Of a DNA stretch of 64,000 nucleotides, positions 8,875 through 17,523 are shown piece after piece (within the stretch, counting starts at the first letter, position 1; every line of letters begins with the position of its first letter). The DNA is from an uncultured Muribaculaceae bacterium (GTDB taxonomy: Bacteria; Bacteroidota; Bacteroidia; Bacteroidales; Muribaculaceae). The notes beneath the pieces are model-generated. The model was not told where the DNA came from, searched no databases, and worked only from the letters and a program-made list of their open reading frames with translations. The stretch is from assembly GCA_910583525.1 (NCBI GenBank), contig CAJTXL010000002.1, forward strand, positions 91,278-155,277, written 5' to 3'. Both the position numbers and the translations under genes were made by a program.

Positions 8875-9860
8875 CGAAGCGTCTAATCACTTCTATAATT
8901 TCTATGCTGCTGCCGGCCGCCTTCGGGCTGTCGGCCGCAGTTGTGACTACCGGCAACGGGACGCTGTCGTACCGTGAGCATACGCCCTGGAGCGGCGAAA
9001 TCGCAATAGATTTTGCGCCCTGCATGGCGAACGAGCTGTTCACTTTCAGCTCGGTAGCACTCGACTCTGTTGTCGTGAACAAGACAAGTTCCGACAACAT
9101 CGGGCCATTCGGCCTTGTCGGCGGAGGGTGGAGCGGCGGAAACCATCTCAACGGCGGTATGCGCTCGGCTCGAACCGACAGCATCGAAGTTAGCCTCGAC
9201 GGCGTGCCGCTCGATTTGTCCGTGCCGTTGCAGAGCAAAGGCTCGGTTTTGACCGTGCGCGTGTTCAATACGCTGCTTATGCCTGCCGACACCGTGCCGT
9301 TCGCACTTGAAACCATGACATACCGCGTTTCGGGCAACAGCATTGAGGTCACGGGTGAGCACCGTTTTGTCGCGCCGCATCCTGTCGCTGTCGACCGCTA
9401 CTACGGCATGCAGTCGATGTTCGACGGTGAAACCGAGATGCTTACGCCCGGCGGCTCCTACGGCGTCTGGACTCCCGTCGCGTCTGTCAACCGCTTCGAC
9501 AAAGCTTCGGCGCCGGGCTTCTGCACTTTTGTCGAGCATTCGCCTGTAGGCTATCAGGCTTGTTGGATGGACCCGGCAACGGGTATTGGCGACCGCCGGA
9601 TGGTTGACGGCGCCGATTGGGTGTTCATAGGCAACTCCTGGACGAAATCATACCATAAACTCATCGGGGGCAAAACCGTCGCTCCCGGCGACACCACGCT
9701 TTGGCGCGGTGTCTATACCTGGTTCAAAGAGCCGGTTTCCGACGGCTGCCGGGGCACACTGGCCGGGCAATATGCCTTTGCAGGAAATATCGGCGGACAA
9801 AGCATCATATTCTATATCAATAAATTCGGAAAAACAACAATCATACCCATAAACCAATGA
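8871..9860 (+). CDS. Exported protein of unknown function in the enzyme operon
   Basis: 329 residues, signal peptide about 1-23 ('LLPAAFGLSAA'). I do not recognise a family. Visible features: a beta-rich composition, a glycine-rich stretch 'GLVGGGWSGGNHLNGG' around 81-96, a Trp/Tyr-rich middle ('DRYYGMQSMFDGE', 'YGVWTPVASVNRFD', 'CWMDPATGIGDRR') and a C-terminal 'LWRGVYTWFKEP'. Many exposed aromatics and Asp/Asn suggest a carbohydrate-active or lectin-like beta-sandwich, but no catalytic residues can be assigned. It overlaps both neighbours by 4 bases, so its product is presumably needed with theirs. It could be a new glycan hydrolase, lyase or binding protein. Confidence 0.8.
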   Translation: MTKRLITSIISMLLPAAFGLSAAVVTTGNGTLSYREHTPWSGEIAIDFAPCMANELFTFSSVALDSVVVNKTSSDNIGPFGLVGGGWSGGNHLNGGMRSARTDSIEVSLDGVPLDLSVPLQSKGSVLTVRVFNTLLMPADTVPFALETMTYRVSGNSIEVTGEHRFVAPHPVAVDRYYGMQSMFDGETEMLTPGGSYGVWTPVASVNRFDKASAPGFCTFVEHSPVGYQACWMDPATGIGDRRMVDGADWVFIGNSWTKSYHKLIGGKTVAPGDTTLWRGVYTWFKEPVSDGCRGTLAGQYAFAGNIGGQSIIFYINKFGKTTIIPINQ

Positions 9861-11338
9861 AACGCACATTGTCGCTTGTTATTCTGCTTACGGCTATTGT
9901 CGCCGTGCAGGCCGCCGTGCCCAAAATCGTAGCCCACAGAGGCCATCACAGAGCCGAAGGTTCGGCACAGAACTCCATACGCTCGCTTGTCAAAGCCGAC
10001 TCAATCGGTGCCGATGCCTGTGAGTTTGACGTGTGGATTTCGGCCGACGATGTGCTGTATGTAAACCATAATGCCGATGTCGACGGAGTAATAATCGAGA
10101 CCGCCGACTCTAAAACGCTCGATAATTGCCGCCTTGCCAATGGAGAGGCAGTGCCGCGCCTTGATGCCTTTTTGGATACTGCCCGTACGCTCGGCATAGA
10201 CCTTGTGCTCGAAATCAAACCGCACAAAGACCGTGCGCGAGAGAATGTCGCCGTGCCTATGGCGATAAAGATGGTCGCAGACAAGGGGCTTGCCGACCGC
10301 ACGAGCTATATAACTTTTTCGCGGAATGCGTTCGACATACTCGTGCGTGAGAGCGGCCGTCCAGTGCTTTATCTTAATGGCGTAAGCCCTAAGGTCTTGC
10401 AGGAAATCGGCGGAACGGGTGCCGACTACCACATCAATGTGTTCCGCAAGAACCCGGAGTGGATTGAAGAACTGCATCGCCGCGGATGTCCCGTGAATAT
10501 ATGGACGGTCGATTCGGAAGCCGACATACAGTGGTGCATAGACCATGGCGCCGATTTTATAACTACGAACGAACCCGAACTCGCTCAGCGCCTCGTAGAG
10601 AAGGCTTACGCTCCGAGAAAGCTCAAAGTGATGAGCTACAATCTGCGTTTCGGCGAACGGGCTTCGATGCAGCGCATTGCCGATGAAATCAACGCCCAAA
10701 AGCCCGATTTCGTTGCACTTCAGGAAGTCGACATAAACAGCATGCGAGAGCTCGCAAAAGCCAACAACGGCATCAACTTCATCAACGAGCTTGCCCGGCT
10801 TACAGGTATGTTCGGCTATTTTGGCCGTACCATCAATTTCAGCGTGCCCGGCGGCTACTACGGCATAGGCATTCTGTCGAAGCATCCGGCAGTGTCGGTT
10901 GAAAGCATCGATTTGCCCAACCCCAAGGCCGTCGAGCCGCGAATAATGCTGAAAGGGCGTTTCTTGCTCGACGGGCACATGCCGTTTGTGTTCGCATCGA
11001 CGCACTTCGACTTCAAAGACCCTGAAACCATAGCCTTGCAGGCCGAATACATTGTGCCCAAGCTCGAAGCCGAAGGAGTCCCGGCTATAGTCGCCGGCGA
11101 CCTAAACAGCGCTCCCGGCTCAAAAGCCATAGACTTCTTGGCAGAGAAAGGCGCGCTGCTTTCAGGCTCGGCTCCGACATTCCCTGCTGAAGAGCCCAGG
11201 GTGCGCATTGACCACATATTCGGTTTCCCGAAAGCATCATTCATTCTTGACAGCACATCCGAAGGACCGTCATCGAAGTATGCCGCATCCGACCATCTGC
11301 CTGTGATTTCCAACATCATCGTCGATTATACCAAATGA
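9857..11338 (+). CDS. Exported GDPD-EEP fusion phosphodiesterase
   Basis: 493 residues: signal peptide 1-20, glycerophosphodiester phosphodiesterase (GDPD) domain 23-250 and endonuclease/exonuclease/phosphatase (EEP) domain 255-491. GDPD residues present: His27-Arg28-Gly29, Glu56-x-Asp58, His71 and Glu119-x-Lys121, which bind the divalent metal and act on the phosphodiester. EEP residues present: Asn262, Glu290 ('LQEVD'), His383 ('STHFD'), Asp415/Asn417 ('GDLNS'), Asp452-His453 and the final Asp479-His480 ('SDHLP'). Both active sites look intact, so a single secreted protein may cut two kinds of phosphodiester or phosphoester. GDPDs release sn-glycerol 3-phosphate from glycerophosphodiesters, including some teichoic acids; EEP relatives include sphingomyelinase-like and inositol phosphatase-like enzymes. 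It overlaps both neighbours by 4 bases. Confidence 0.9.
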   Translation: MKRTLSLVILLTAIVAVQAAVPKIVAHRGHHRAEGSAQNSIRSLVKADSIGADACEFDVWISADDVLYVNHNADVDGVIIETADSKTLDNCRLANGEAVPRLDAFLDTARTLGIDLVLEIKPHKDRARENVAVPMAIKMVADKGLADRTSYITFSRNAFDILVRESGRPVLYLNGVSPKVLQEIGGTGADYHINVFRKNPEWIEELHRRGCPVNIWTVDSEADIQWCIDHGADFITTNEPELAQRLVEKAYAPRKLKVMSYNLRFGERASMQRIADEINAQKPDFVALQEVDINSMRELAKANNGINFINELARLTGMFGYFGRTINFSVPGGYYGIGILSKHPAVSVESIDLPNPKAVEPRIMLKGRFLLDGHMPFVFASTHFDFKDPETIALQAEYIVPKLEAEGVPAIVAGDLNSAPGSKAIDFLAEKGALLSGSAPTFPAEEPRVRIDHIFGFPKASFILDSTSEGPSSKYAASDHLPVISNIIVDYTK

Positions 11339-13533
11339 GAAACCTGACGTCTGTATTTTTCGTCGCCGCGGTGTCTTCAGCCGCTGCGGCGCAACTGCAT
11401 GTGAGCACTCCGGCAACGTCGATGCTGCTCGATGCCACACCCGGAGAACGTGTTGAATTCGTGTATTACGGTCCGGCTTTGTCAGAGACCGACATCCCGT
11501 CGATAATGGCCGTAGAGAAGCATGTCGATGCCTATCCTGTATATGGTATGGACGCTTGGAACCCCTATGCTTTCGCTGCCACGCATGCCGACGGGAGCAT
11601 GAGCAGCGACATGCGCGTGGAGTCTTCGTCGCAACAGACCGGCGAGGATGGTTCTGTGCTTACACGTGTGCACCTCAAAGACACGCTATATCCGTTTTTC
11701 ATAGACTTGTGCTACCTTACACGAACCGACAGCGATATCATCGAGATGTGGACTGAGGTAAGCCATGGCGAACGCAAGCCCGTGCGACTGACCGAATATG
11801 CCTCGGCATATCTGCCTATCCGTCGCGGCGATGTGTGGCTCTGCCATCTCAACGGCGCTTGGGGCAACGAAGGCAATCTGAATCAAGAGAAACTTCTGCC
11901 GGGAATAAAGACAATACGCAATATCGACGGGGTGCGCAACTCGCAGAATGCGCATTCTGAGGTGATGTTCAGCCTCGACGGAAAACCCGACGAGCGAAAG
12001 GGGCGCGTAATCGGCGCAGCCTTGTGCTATGGTGGCAATTATGACCTGTCGGTCAATACCGACGCTTCGGCATGGCACCGTTTCACCGCCGGAATAGACT
12101 CGGACAACTCGGCGTATGACCTTGAGAAAGGCGAAACCTTCGTTACGCCCGTGCTTGCGTTGACCTACAGCGAAAAAGGCACTTCGGGTGTGAGCCGCAA
12201 TTTTCACCGCTGGGGGCGCAAATACCGCATGAGCCACGGCGACAGAGAGCGCCTCGTGCTGCTGAACAGTTGGGAAGGCATATATTTCGATGTCAACGAA
12301 CCTGTCGTAAACGAGATGATGGCCGATGTGGCCGAGATGGGTGGAGAACTGTTCGTTCTCGACGACGGCTGGTTCGGCGATAAATATCCCCGGACGGGCG
12401 ATAAGACAGGCCTCGGCGACTGGGTCATAGACCGCAACAAACTGCCTAACGGCATCACTGACCTTTTGAAATCGGCTGATGAAAAAGGACTTAAATTCGG
12501 CATATGGATTGAGCCTGAGATGGTAAGCCTCTACAGCAGTCTTTATGAAAAGCACCCCGACTGGATTATACAGGCAAAAGGCCGTGAGCCGGTCTATGGC
12601 CGCGGAGGCACGCAGCTTGTGCTCGACCTGGGCAACCCCGAGGTTCAGGAGCACGTTTTCGGGGTCTTCGACCGCCTTATGACGGAATATCCGGCCATAA
12701 ACTATATAAAATGGGATGCCAACATGCCCGTCAAGAACCACGGCTCGCATTATCACGACGCCAAGTCGCAGAGCCGCCTGTTCATCGACTACCACCGGGG
12801 CTTTGAGAATGTTTGCCGCAGAATAAGGGACAAATATCCCGATGTTACAGTGCAGGCCTGTGCCAGCGGCGGCGGACGCGCCAATTGGGGTATAATGCCT
12901 TATTTCGACGAGTTCTGGGTGAGTGACAACACGGACCCTCTGCAGAGGGTGTACATGCAGTGGGGTACAAGCTATTTTTTCCCTGCGATTGCAATGGCCC
13001 AGCATATATCGGCGTCGCCGTGCCACGCCACTCATCGCGCCACGCCGATGAAATACCGCATCGATGTTGCAATGAGCGGACGTCTCGGACTTGAGATGCA
13101 GCCAAAGCACATGACGCCTTTCGAGAAACAGCTTTGCAAAGATGCTATAGCGGCGTATAAGAAAATACGCCCTGTGGTGCAGCTTGGCGACCAGTACCGT
13201 CTGCATTCGCCATACGACGGCGACGGCGTGGCCGCACTGATGTATGTCGACGAGCCTCGCGACAAGGCCGTATTCTTTTGGTACAAGACCCAAGATTTCC
13301 ATAACCACCATTATCCGCGTGTAACGATGGATGGCCTCGACCCTGAAAAAATGTACCGCGTAACGGAACTGAACCGTATAGACAACGCGCCGCTTGACTG
13401 CGAGGGCAAGACTTTCTCTGGAGCGTGGCTTATGGCCAATGGCATTGACCTTCCTTACCGGCATCAGGTAGATGTTGACATGATGTCTGATTATTCGAGT
13501 CGCGTGTTATTTTTGGAAACCGTGGAATTATGA
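11335..13533 (+). CDS. Exported GH36 alpha-galactosidase
   Basis: 732 residues, close to the usual GH36 length, with a signal peptide (about 1-19). The N-terminal beta-supersandwich is about 25-280, the catalytic barrel follows, with 'FVLDDGWFG' near 341, 'GIWIEPEMVS' near 388, the nucleophile Asp461 in 'IKWDAN', and the acid/base region 'SDNTDP' (Asp531, Asp534). The C-terminal beta-domain ends with the stop. GH36 enzymes of this type remove terminal alpha-galactose from oligosaccharides or glycoconjugates. The export signal and the 4-base overlaps at both ends place it in the same periplasmic degradation set. alpha-N-acetylgalactosaminidase activity is an alternative within the family. Confidence 0.92.
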   Translation: MRNLTSVFFVAAVSSAAAAQLHVSTPATSMLLDATPGERVEFVYYGPALSETDIPSIMAVEKHVDAYPVYGMDAWNPYAFAATHADGSMSSDMRVESSSQQTGEDGSVLTRVHLKDTLYPFFIDLCYLTRTDSDIIEMWTEVSHGERKPVRLTEYASAYLPIRRGDVWLCHLNGAWGNEGNLNQEKLLPGIKTIRNIDGVRNSQNAHSEVMFSLDGKPDERKGRVIGAALCYGGNYDLSVNTDASAWHRFTAGIDSDNSAYDLEKGETFVTPVLALTYSEKGTSGVSRNFHRWGRKYRMSHGDRERLVLLNSWEGIYFDVNEPVVNEMMADVAEMGGELFVLDDGWFGDKYPRTGDKTGLGDWVIDRNKLPNGITDLLKSADEKGLKFGIWIEPEMVSLYSSLYEKHPDWIIQAKGREPVYGRGGTQLVLDLGNPEVQEHVFGVFDRLMTEYPAINYIKWDANMPVKNHGSHYHDAKSQSRLFIDYHRGFENVCRRIRDKYPDVTVQACASGGGRANWGIMPYFDEFWVSDNTDPLQRVYMQWGTSYFFPAIAMAQHISASPCHATHRATPMKYRIDVAMSGRLGLEMQPKHMTPFEKQLCKDAIAAYKKIRPVVQLGDQYRLHSPYDGDGVAALMYVDEPRDKAVFFWYKTQDFHNHHYPRVTMDGLDPEKMYRVTELNRIDNAPLDCEGKTFSGAWLMANGIDLPYRHQVDVDMMSDYSSRVLFLETVEL

Positions 13534-15083
13534 AACGATATTTTGTTTTTGCCGCAGCGATGATGGCTCTGCCATGCGTATCGGCTCAAACGCTCTTGCA
13601 TTGTTCCGACAGGACTTTCTCGCTGCCGTCGGTGAGATATATGCATAAAATAAGACCGGCAGACAGCTGTGCCACAGTCAGTGTAACGGCATTGCCCGAA
13701 GGTTTGCGATGGAATGAACAGCGTCGTCTTGTCGAAGGCCGCATCGATACAGAAGGCGATTATGTATATAATGTTGTCGTAAACGGAACGGATACAGTTC
13801 CTGTTTCCTTGACCGTGAGCTCGAACCTGCCAATGCCTACCCCTATGATGGGGTGGCTGAGCTGGAATGTCGTGCTGTCGAATGTTTCGGCGTCGTTGTT
13901 GCGCGAGACTGCCGATGCCTTCCACGACAAAGGGCTTTACGATGCCGGCTACCGTTGGCTCGGTATCGACGATGACTGGCATTGCGGCCCCGAACGTCCG
14001 GCCGACGGCATTCCGGCTCCGAACCGTGACCGTTTTCCCGAAGGAATGGCGGCAGTCGGCGACTATCTGCACGACAGAGGTTTTAAATTCGGCATCTATT
14101 CTACCGCCGCGCTTGCCACATGCGACAATAAATTCGGCTCATATCTTCATGAAGATGTTGACGCACGCGAATACGCACGCTGGGGCGTCGATTTCCTGAA
14201 ATACGATTATTGCCATGTGCCGAGCCTGAAACTCGGCGACGGCACATATCAGCATCAGCCTACAGCCGAATATCTGTACGGTCGCATGCGCGACGCCATT
14301 AAACGGAGCGGAAGGCCTATAGTATTGTATATGTGCGAATGGGGCTCTACCAAACCGTGGACGTGGGCACACCGTGTCGATGCACCCATGTGGCGCGCCA
14401 CGCACGACCACCGCGACGGCTGGATGGGGCGCATCCTCGAAGAAGACGTGCACAAGCAAGGGATAGGGGTATGGCAAGCTTTGCAGATATGGCCTGAACT
14501 ATGGCCGTATACCGGGGTGAACCATTTCAGCGACGCCGATATGCTTTGCATAGGCATACGTGGCCGCGGGCTTGCTTCGAGCATAATACTTGAGGGAGTC
14601 TCGCGCCGTAAGGAAGATGGTGCGTTTATTAAGGACGGGAAACCATACTTGGGCATGACGTCCGACGAGGCCAAAACCGAGTTTGTGATGTGGTGCATGT
14701 GGAGTTCTCCGCTGATGTTGTCGCTCGACGCACGCGATGCCATCGACCCCGAAGACCTCGCCGTTATTACAAATCCTGAGCTTATCGCGATAAATCAGGA
14801 TGCGATGGGGCAGTGTGCCGAATATCTCGGTGTGAGGAATGGTGTGCAGTTGTGGGCAAAAGACCTCGCCGACGGCTCTGTGGCCGTCGCGGCTGTAAAC
14901 CTCAATGACGACCCCGTAGAATATACCCTTGATTTGTCGGAGGTCGATGCGCTCGATGCCGATGCAGTCTACAATGCCCGAAATCCGTTGATTCGCAGCG
15001 ATGAAGGTAGTATAAAGGGCAACACATCGTTTGTTCTCTCTCCGCATGCCGTGAAGGTGTTGCGGCTGTATGCCACCGACTGA
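13530..15083 (+). CDS. Exported GH27 alpha-galactosidase
   Basis: 517 residues with a signal peptide (about 1-20). Residues about 22-105 look like a putative Ig-like domain ('LPEGLRWNEQRRLVEGRI'). The GH27 barrel starts at 'TPMMGWLSWN' (about 108), has 'WLGIDDDWHCG', the nucleophile Asp226 in 'FLKYDYCH' and the probable acid/base Asp293 in 'WRATHDHRDGW', and 'FSDADMLCIG' in place of the more common 'NDPDML'. A short C-terminal beta-domain follows. It is the last gene of the operon; a rho-independent terminator begins 19 bases after the stop. Two alpha-galactosidases from different families in one transcript suggest two differently linked or differently accessible alpha-galactose residues. Some GH27 members act on N-acetylgalactosamine or beta-L-arabinopyranose instead. 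Confidence 0.92.
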   Translation: MKRYFVFAAAMMALPCVSAQTLLHCSDRTFSLPSVRYMHKIRPADSCATVSVTALPEGLRWNEQRRLVEGRIDTEGDYVYNVVVNGTDTVPVSLTVSSNLPMPTPMMGWLSWNVVLSNVSASLLRETADAFHDKGLYDAGYRWLGIDDDWHCGPERPADGIPAPNRDRFPEGMAAVGDYLHDRGFKFGIYSTAALATCDNKFGSYLHEDVDAREYARWGVDFLKYDYCHVPSLKLGDGTYQHQPTAEYLYGRMRDAIKRSGRPIVLYMCEWGSTKPWTWAHRVDAPMWRATHDHRDGWMGRILEEDVHKQGIGVWQALQIWPELWPYTGVNHFSDADMLCIGIRGRGLASSIILEGVSRRKEDGAFIKDGKPYLGMTSDEAKTEFVMWCMWSSPLMLSLDARDAIDPEDLAVITNPELIAINQDAMGQCAEYLGVRNGVQLWAKDLADGSVAVAAVNLNDDPVEYTLDLSEVDALDADAVYNARNPLIRSDEGSIKGNTSFVLSPHAVKVLRLYATD

Positions 15084-15101
15084 TTAACGCTGCTGAAATA
15101 C

Positions 15102-15143
15102 AGCGGCATCGGGCCTTTGTTGCATCCTGATGCCGCTTTTTTT
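15102..15143 (+). terminator. Rho-independent terminator of the enzyme operon
   Basis: A 9-base stem AGCGGCATC (15102-15110) pairs with GATGCCGCT (15129-15137) and is followed directly by a run of seven T (15137-15143). It lies just after the GH27 gene and separates the enzyme operon from the exopolysaccharide genes. Confidence 0.85.
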
Positions 15144-15206
15144 GCACTGCTGTATAATATATGCGGATAAAAAACGTTAGAGAAGTGTAATTTAGTGTAA
15201 TTATCC

Positions 15207-17492
15207 ATGGCCAAAAAGAATAGCTCTGATTTCATAGACTTCAACGCACTGCTTAAATTATACCTGTCGAAATGGTATCTTTTCGTGATAGCGGTCGTGC
15301 TATGTGCGTTTATAGCCTTCATTTATATACGTCGCACTCCCACCGAGTATGCCGTCCGCGCGAATGTCCTGATTACTCAGGAAAATGCCAACCCGATGGC
15401 TAATTTCGGAGGTTTGGGTGAGCTGTTCGGAGCCAACGGCAATGTCGACGACGAGATTTTTGTCCTTGCATCGCACTCCCTGTATAAAGATGTCGTAAAA
15501 GATTTGGGCACCAACGTGTCGCATTCGGTCAAGACAGGTTTCCTGCGTTGGGAGATGGCATATCCGGAATATCCTGTCGATGTCACTGCCGATGCCGGAA
15601 TAATCGATACCTTGCGAACCGGCATAACATTCAAAATCAATGTCGACAAACACGGAAAGGCCGATATCAAGGCCAAAGTAAAGCGCAGTGTGGTGGCCGA
15701 TGTCAAAGACGCCTCTCTTCCTGCTGTTGTAGATACTCCCTTGGGTCAGTTTACGGTGAGCACTACGCAGTACTATGTACCCGGCGAAGACCTTTCGACC
15801 AGGGTGTCGGTCTACGGATATGATACTGCGGCAGAAAAGCTCGACAAGGATGTCGTCTGCGACATACCCAACAAGCGAAGCAATGTCATTCAGATGGGCA
15901 TAGATACGCCCAACCCCGATTACGGCAAAGACATACTCAATGAGATTGTAAAGAAATACAATAAACGCGGCATTGCCGAGAAAAACGCCCAAAGCGTGAG
16001 CACGGCCTCCTTTATCGACGACCGTCTTGCCTTATTGTCTTCCGACCTCGCCAAGGCCGAGAAAGAGATTCAGGACTACAAGCAGCGCAAAGGAATAGTC
16101 GATGTGCAGGCCGAAGCCGTATATCAGTCCGAGAAGAAAGGCAAGATAGAAGAAGCACTCCTTACGGCCGAGACGCAGAGCGAAGTCCTCAGAATGACCC
16201 AGGCTTTCGTCGCTGACCCTGAGAACGCATACAGCCTTATTCCGATGAGCATCGACAACAAGAGCCTGCAGGCTTCGGTAGAGGCTTATAACGAGTTGGT
16301 GCTTAAACGGATGGAACTTCTAAACAATGCCAAGCCCAACAACAGCGTTTTGAAAGGGCTTTCTGCGCAAATCGATGCCATGCGCGGCAATGTGGCCGAA
16401 TCCCTCGGCAAAGCGGCGCAGTCGTCTGATATTACCATCCGTGACCTGAGACGTGAGAAATCGCTTGCAGATGCACGTTTGGGCGATATTCCGACGCAAG
16501 AACGCGAATTCCTCGACATGAAGCGCCAGCAGACGGTCAAACAACAGCTCTATCTCTTCTTGCTCCAACGCCGCGAAGAGACGGGCATGCTTCTTGCCAA
16601 TGCACTGCCTAAAGGCACTGTCATCGACGAAGCATACACTTTGAGCGAGCCGCTCGGATTGTCGAACAAGACACTCCTCGCTATTGCAATGCTTTTGGGC
16701 CTTTGCCTTCCGCCCTTATATCTTTATGTGCGTAAACTTCTGCGCAACCGATTTGAGACACGTCAGGAAGTCGAGGCTGTCACCGATGTGCCCATACTTG
16801 GCGAGATGTGCAACGACCGCAGCGGCAATACCCTCGTTGTCACGGCATCGAGCAATTCTTCGGCGTCTGAGCTTTTCAGGCTCATGCGCTCCAACCTTAC
16901 ATTTATCCTCAACGACCCTCGAGACAAGGTGGTGCTGATGACATCAAGCACTTCGGGCGAAGGCAAATCGTTCATATCGATAAACCTTGCGGCTTCTTTG
17001 GCGCTCCTTGGCAAGAAGGTGTTGCTGGTTGGTCTTGATATACGCAAGCCTCGTCTCGCCGAATATCTCGGTCTGTCGCCGAAGTTCGGGATTACGCAGT
17101 ATCTGTCGTCCGATTCCATCGAACTTAAGCAGATTATATCGCATATTCCCGATGCTCCCGGTCTCGACGCCATCTGTGCCGGTCCTGTGCCCCCGAATCC
17201 TGCCGAGCTGCTTTCGTCGCAGAAGGTCGACCGTCTTTTTGCCGAACTCCGCACTATGTACGACTATGTCATAGTCGATACCGCACCTATCGGTCTTGTC
17301 AGCGACACCTTTACGCTCGACCGCATAGCCGATGCCGCCATCTACGTATGCCGTGTCAACCATACTCCGTTGTCCGACCTGCAGCTTGTCAACGAGATAC
17401 ACGAGCAGCGCCGCCTCAAGAAGCTTTCGCTGGTCATCAACGGCTCGGCCGCGCACAAGCGCTACGGCTACGGCAACGATTCGTCGAAATAA
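15207..17492 (+). CDS. Polysaccharide co-polymerase / tyrosine autokinase (Wzc-like)
   Basis: 761 residues. One membrane segment near 29-48, a periplasmic Wzz-type domain with a long coiled coil (about 260-450), a second membrane segment near 488-508, then a cytoplasmic BY-kinase domain. Kinase motifs: Walker A 'SSTSGEGKS' (Lys587), Walker A' 'LLVGLDIRKPRL', Walker B 'YVIVDTAPIGLVSD'. The C-terminal tyrosine cluster is very short ('KRYGYGNDSSK', two Tyr), so autophosphorylation may be limited compared with Wzc. Such proteins control chain length and export of EPS or capsule at the inner membrane. It heads the EPS genes; polymerase and flippase follow on the same strand. Confidence 0.9.
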   Translation: MAKKNSSDFIDFNALLKLYLSKWYLFVIAVVLCAFIAFIYIRRTPTEYAVRANVLITQENANPMANFGGLGELFGANGNVDDEIFVLASHSLYKDVVKDLGTNVSHSVKTGFLRWEMAYPEYPVDVTADAGIIDTLRTGITFKINVDKHGKADIKAKVKRSVVADVKDASLPAVVDTPLGQFTVSTTQYYVPGEDLSTRVSVYGYDTAAEKLDKDVVCDIPNKRSNVIQMGIDTPNPDYGKDILNEIVKKYNKRGIAEKNAQSVSTASFIDDRLALLSSDLAKAEKEIQDYKQRKGIVDVQAEAVYQSEKKGKIEEALLTAETQSEVLRMTQAFVADPENAYSLIPMSIDNKSLQASVEAYNELVLKRMELLNNAKPNNSVLKGLSAQIDAMRGNVAESLGKAAQSSDITIRDLRREKSLADARLGDIPTQEREFLDMKRQQTVKQQLYLFLLQRREETGMLLANALPKGTVIDEAYTLSEPLGLSNKTLLAIAMLLGLCLPPLYLYVRKLLRNRFETRQEVEAVTDVPILGEMCNDRSGNTLVVTASSNSSASELFRLMRSNLTFILNDPRDKVVLMTSSTSGEGKSFISINLAASLALLGKKVLLVGLDIRKPRLAEYLGLSPKFGITQYLSSDSIELKQIISHIPDAPGLDAICAGPVPPNPAELLSSQKVDRLFAELRTMYDYVIVDTAPIGLVSDTFTLDRIADAAIYVCRVNHTPLSDLQLVNEIHEQRRLKKLSLVINGSAAHKRYGYGNDSSK

Positions 17493-17523
17493 CCCGGCAT
17501 CCGCTGCTACGGCACGTTGACTT

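Noticed and set aside
11686..13464. 592-codon open frame on the - strand inside the GH36 gene
   Set aside because: Antisense mirror of the GH36 reading frame; no motif, no own promoter, and the + strand has complete catalytic motifs.
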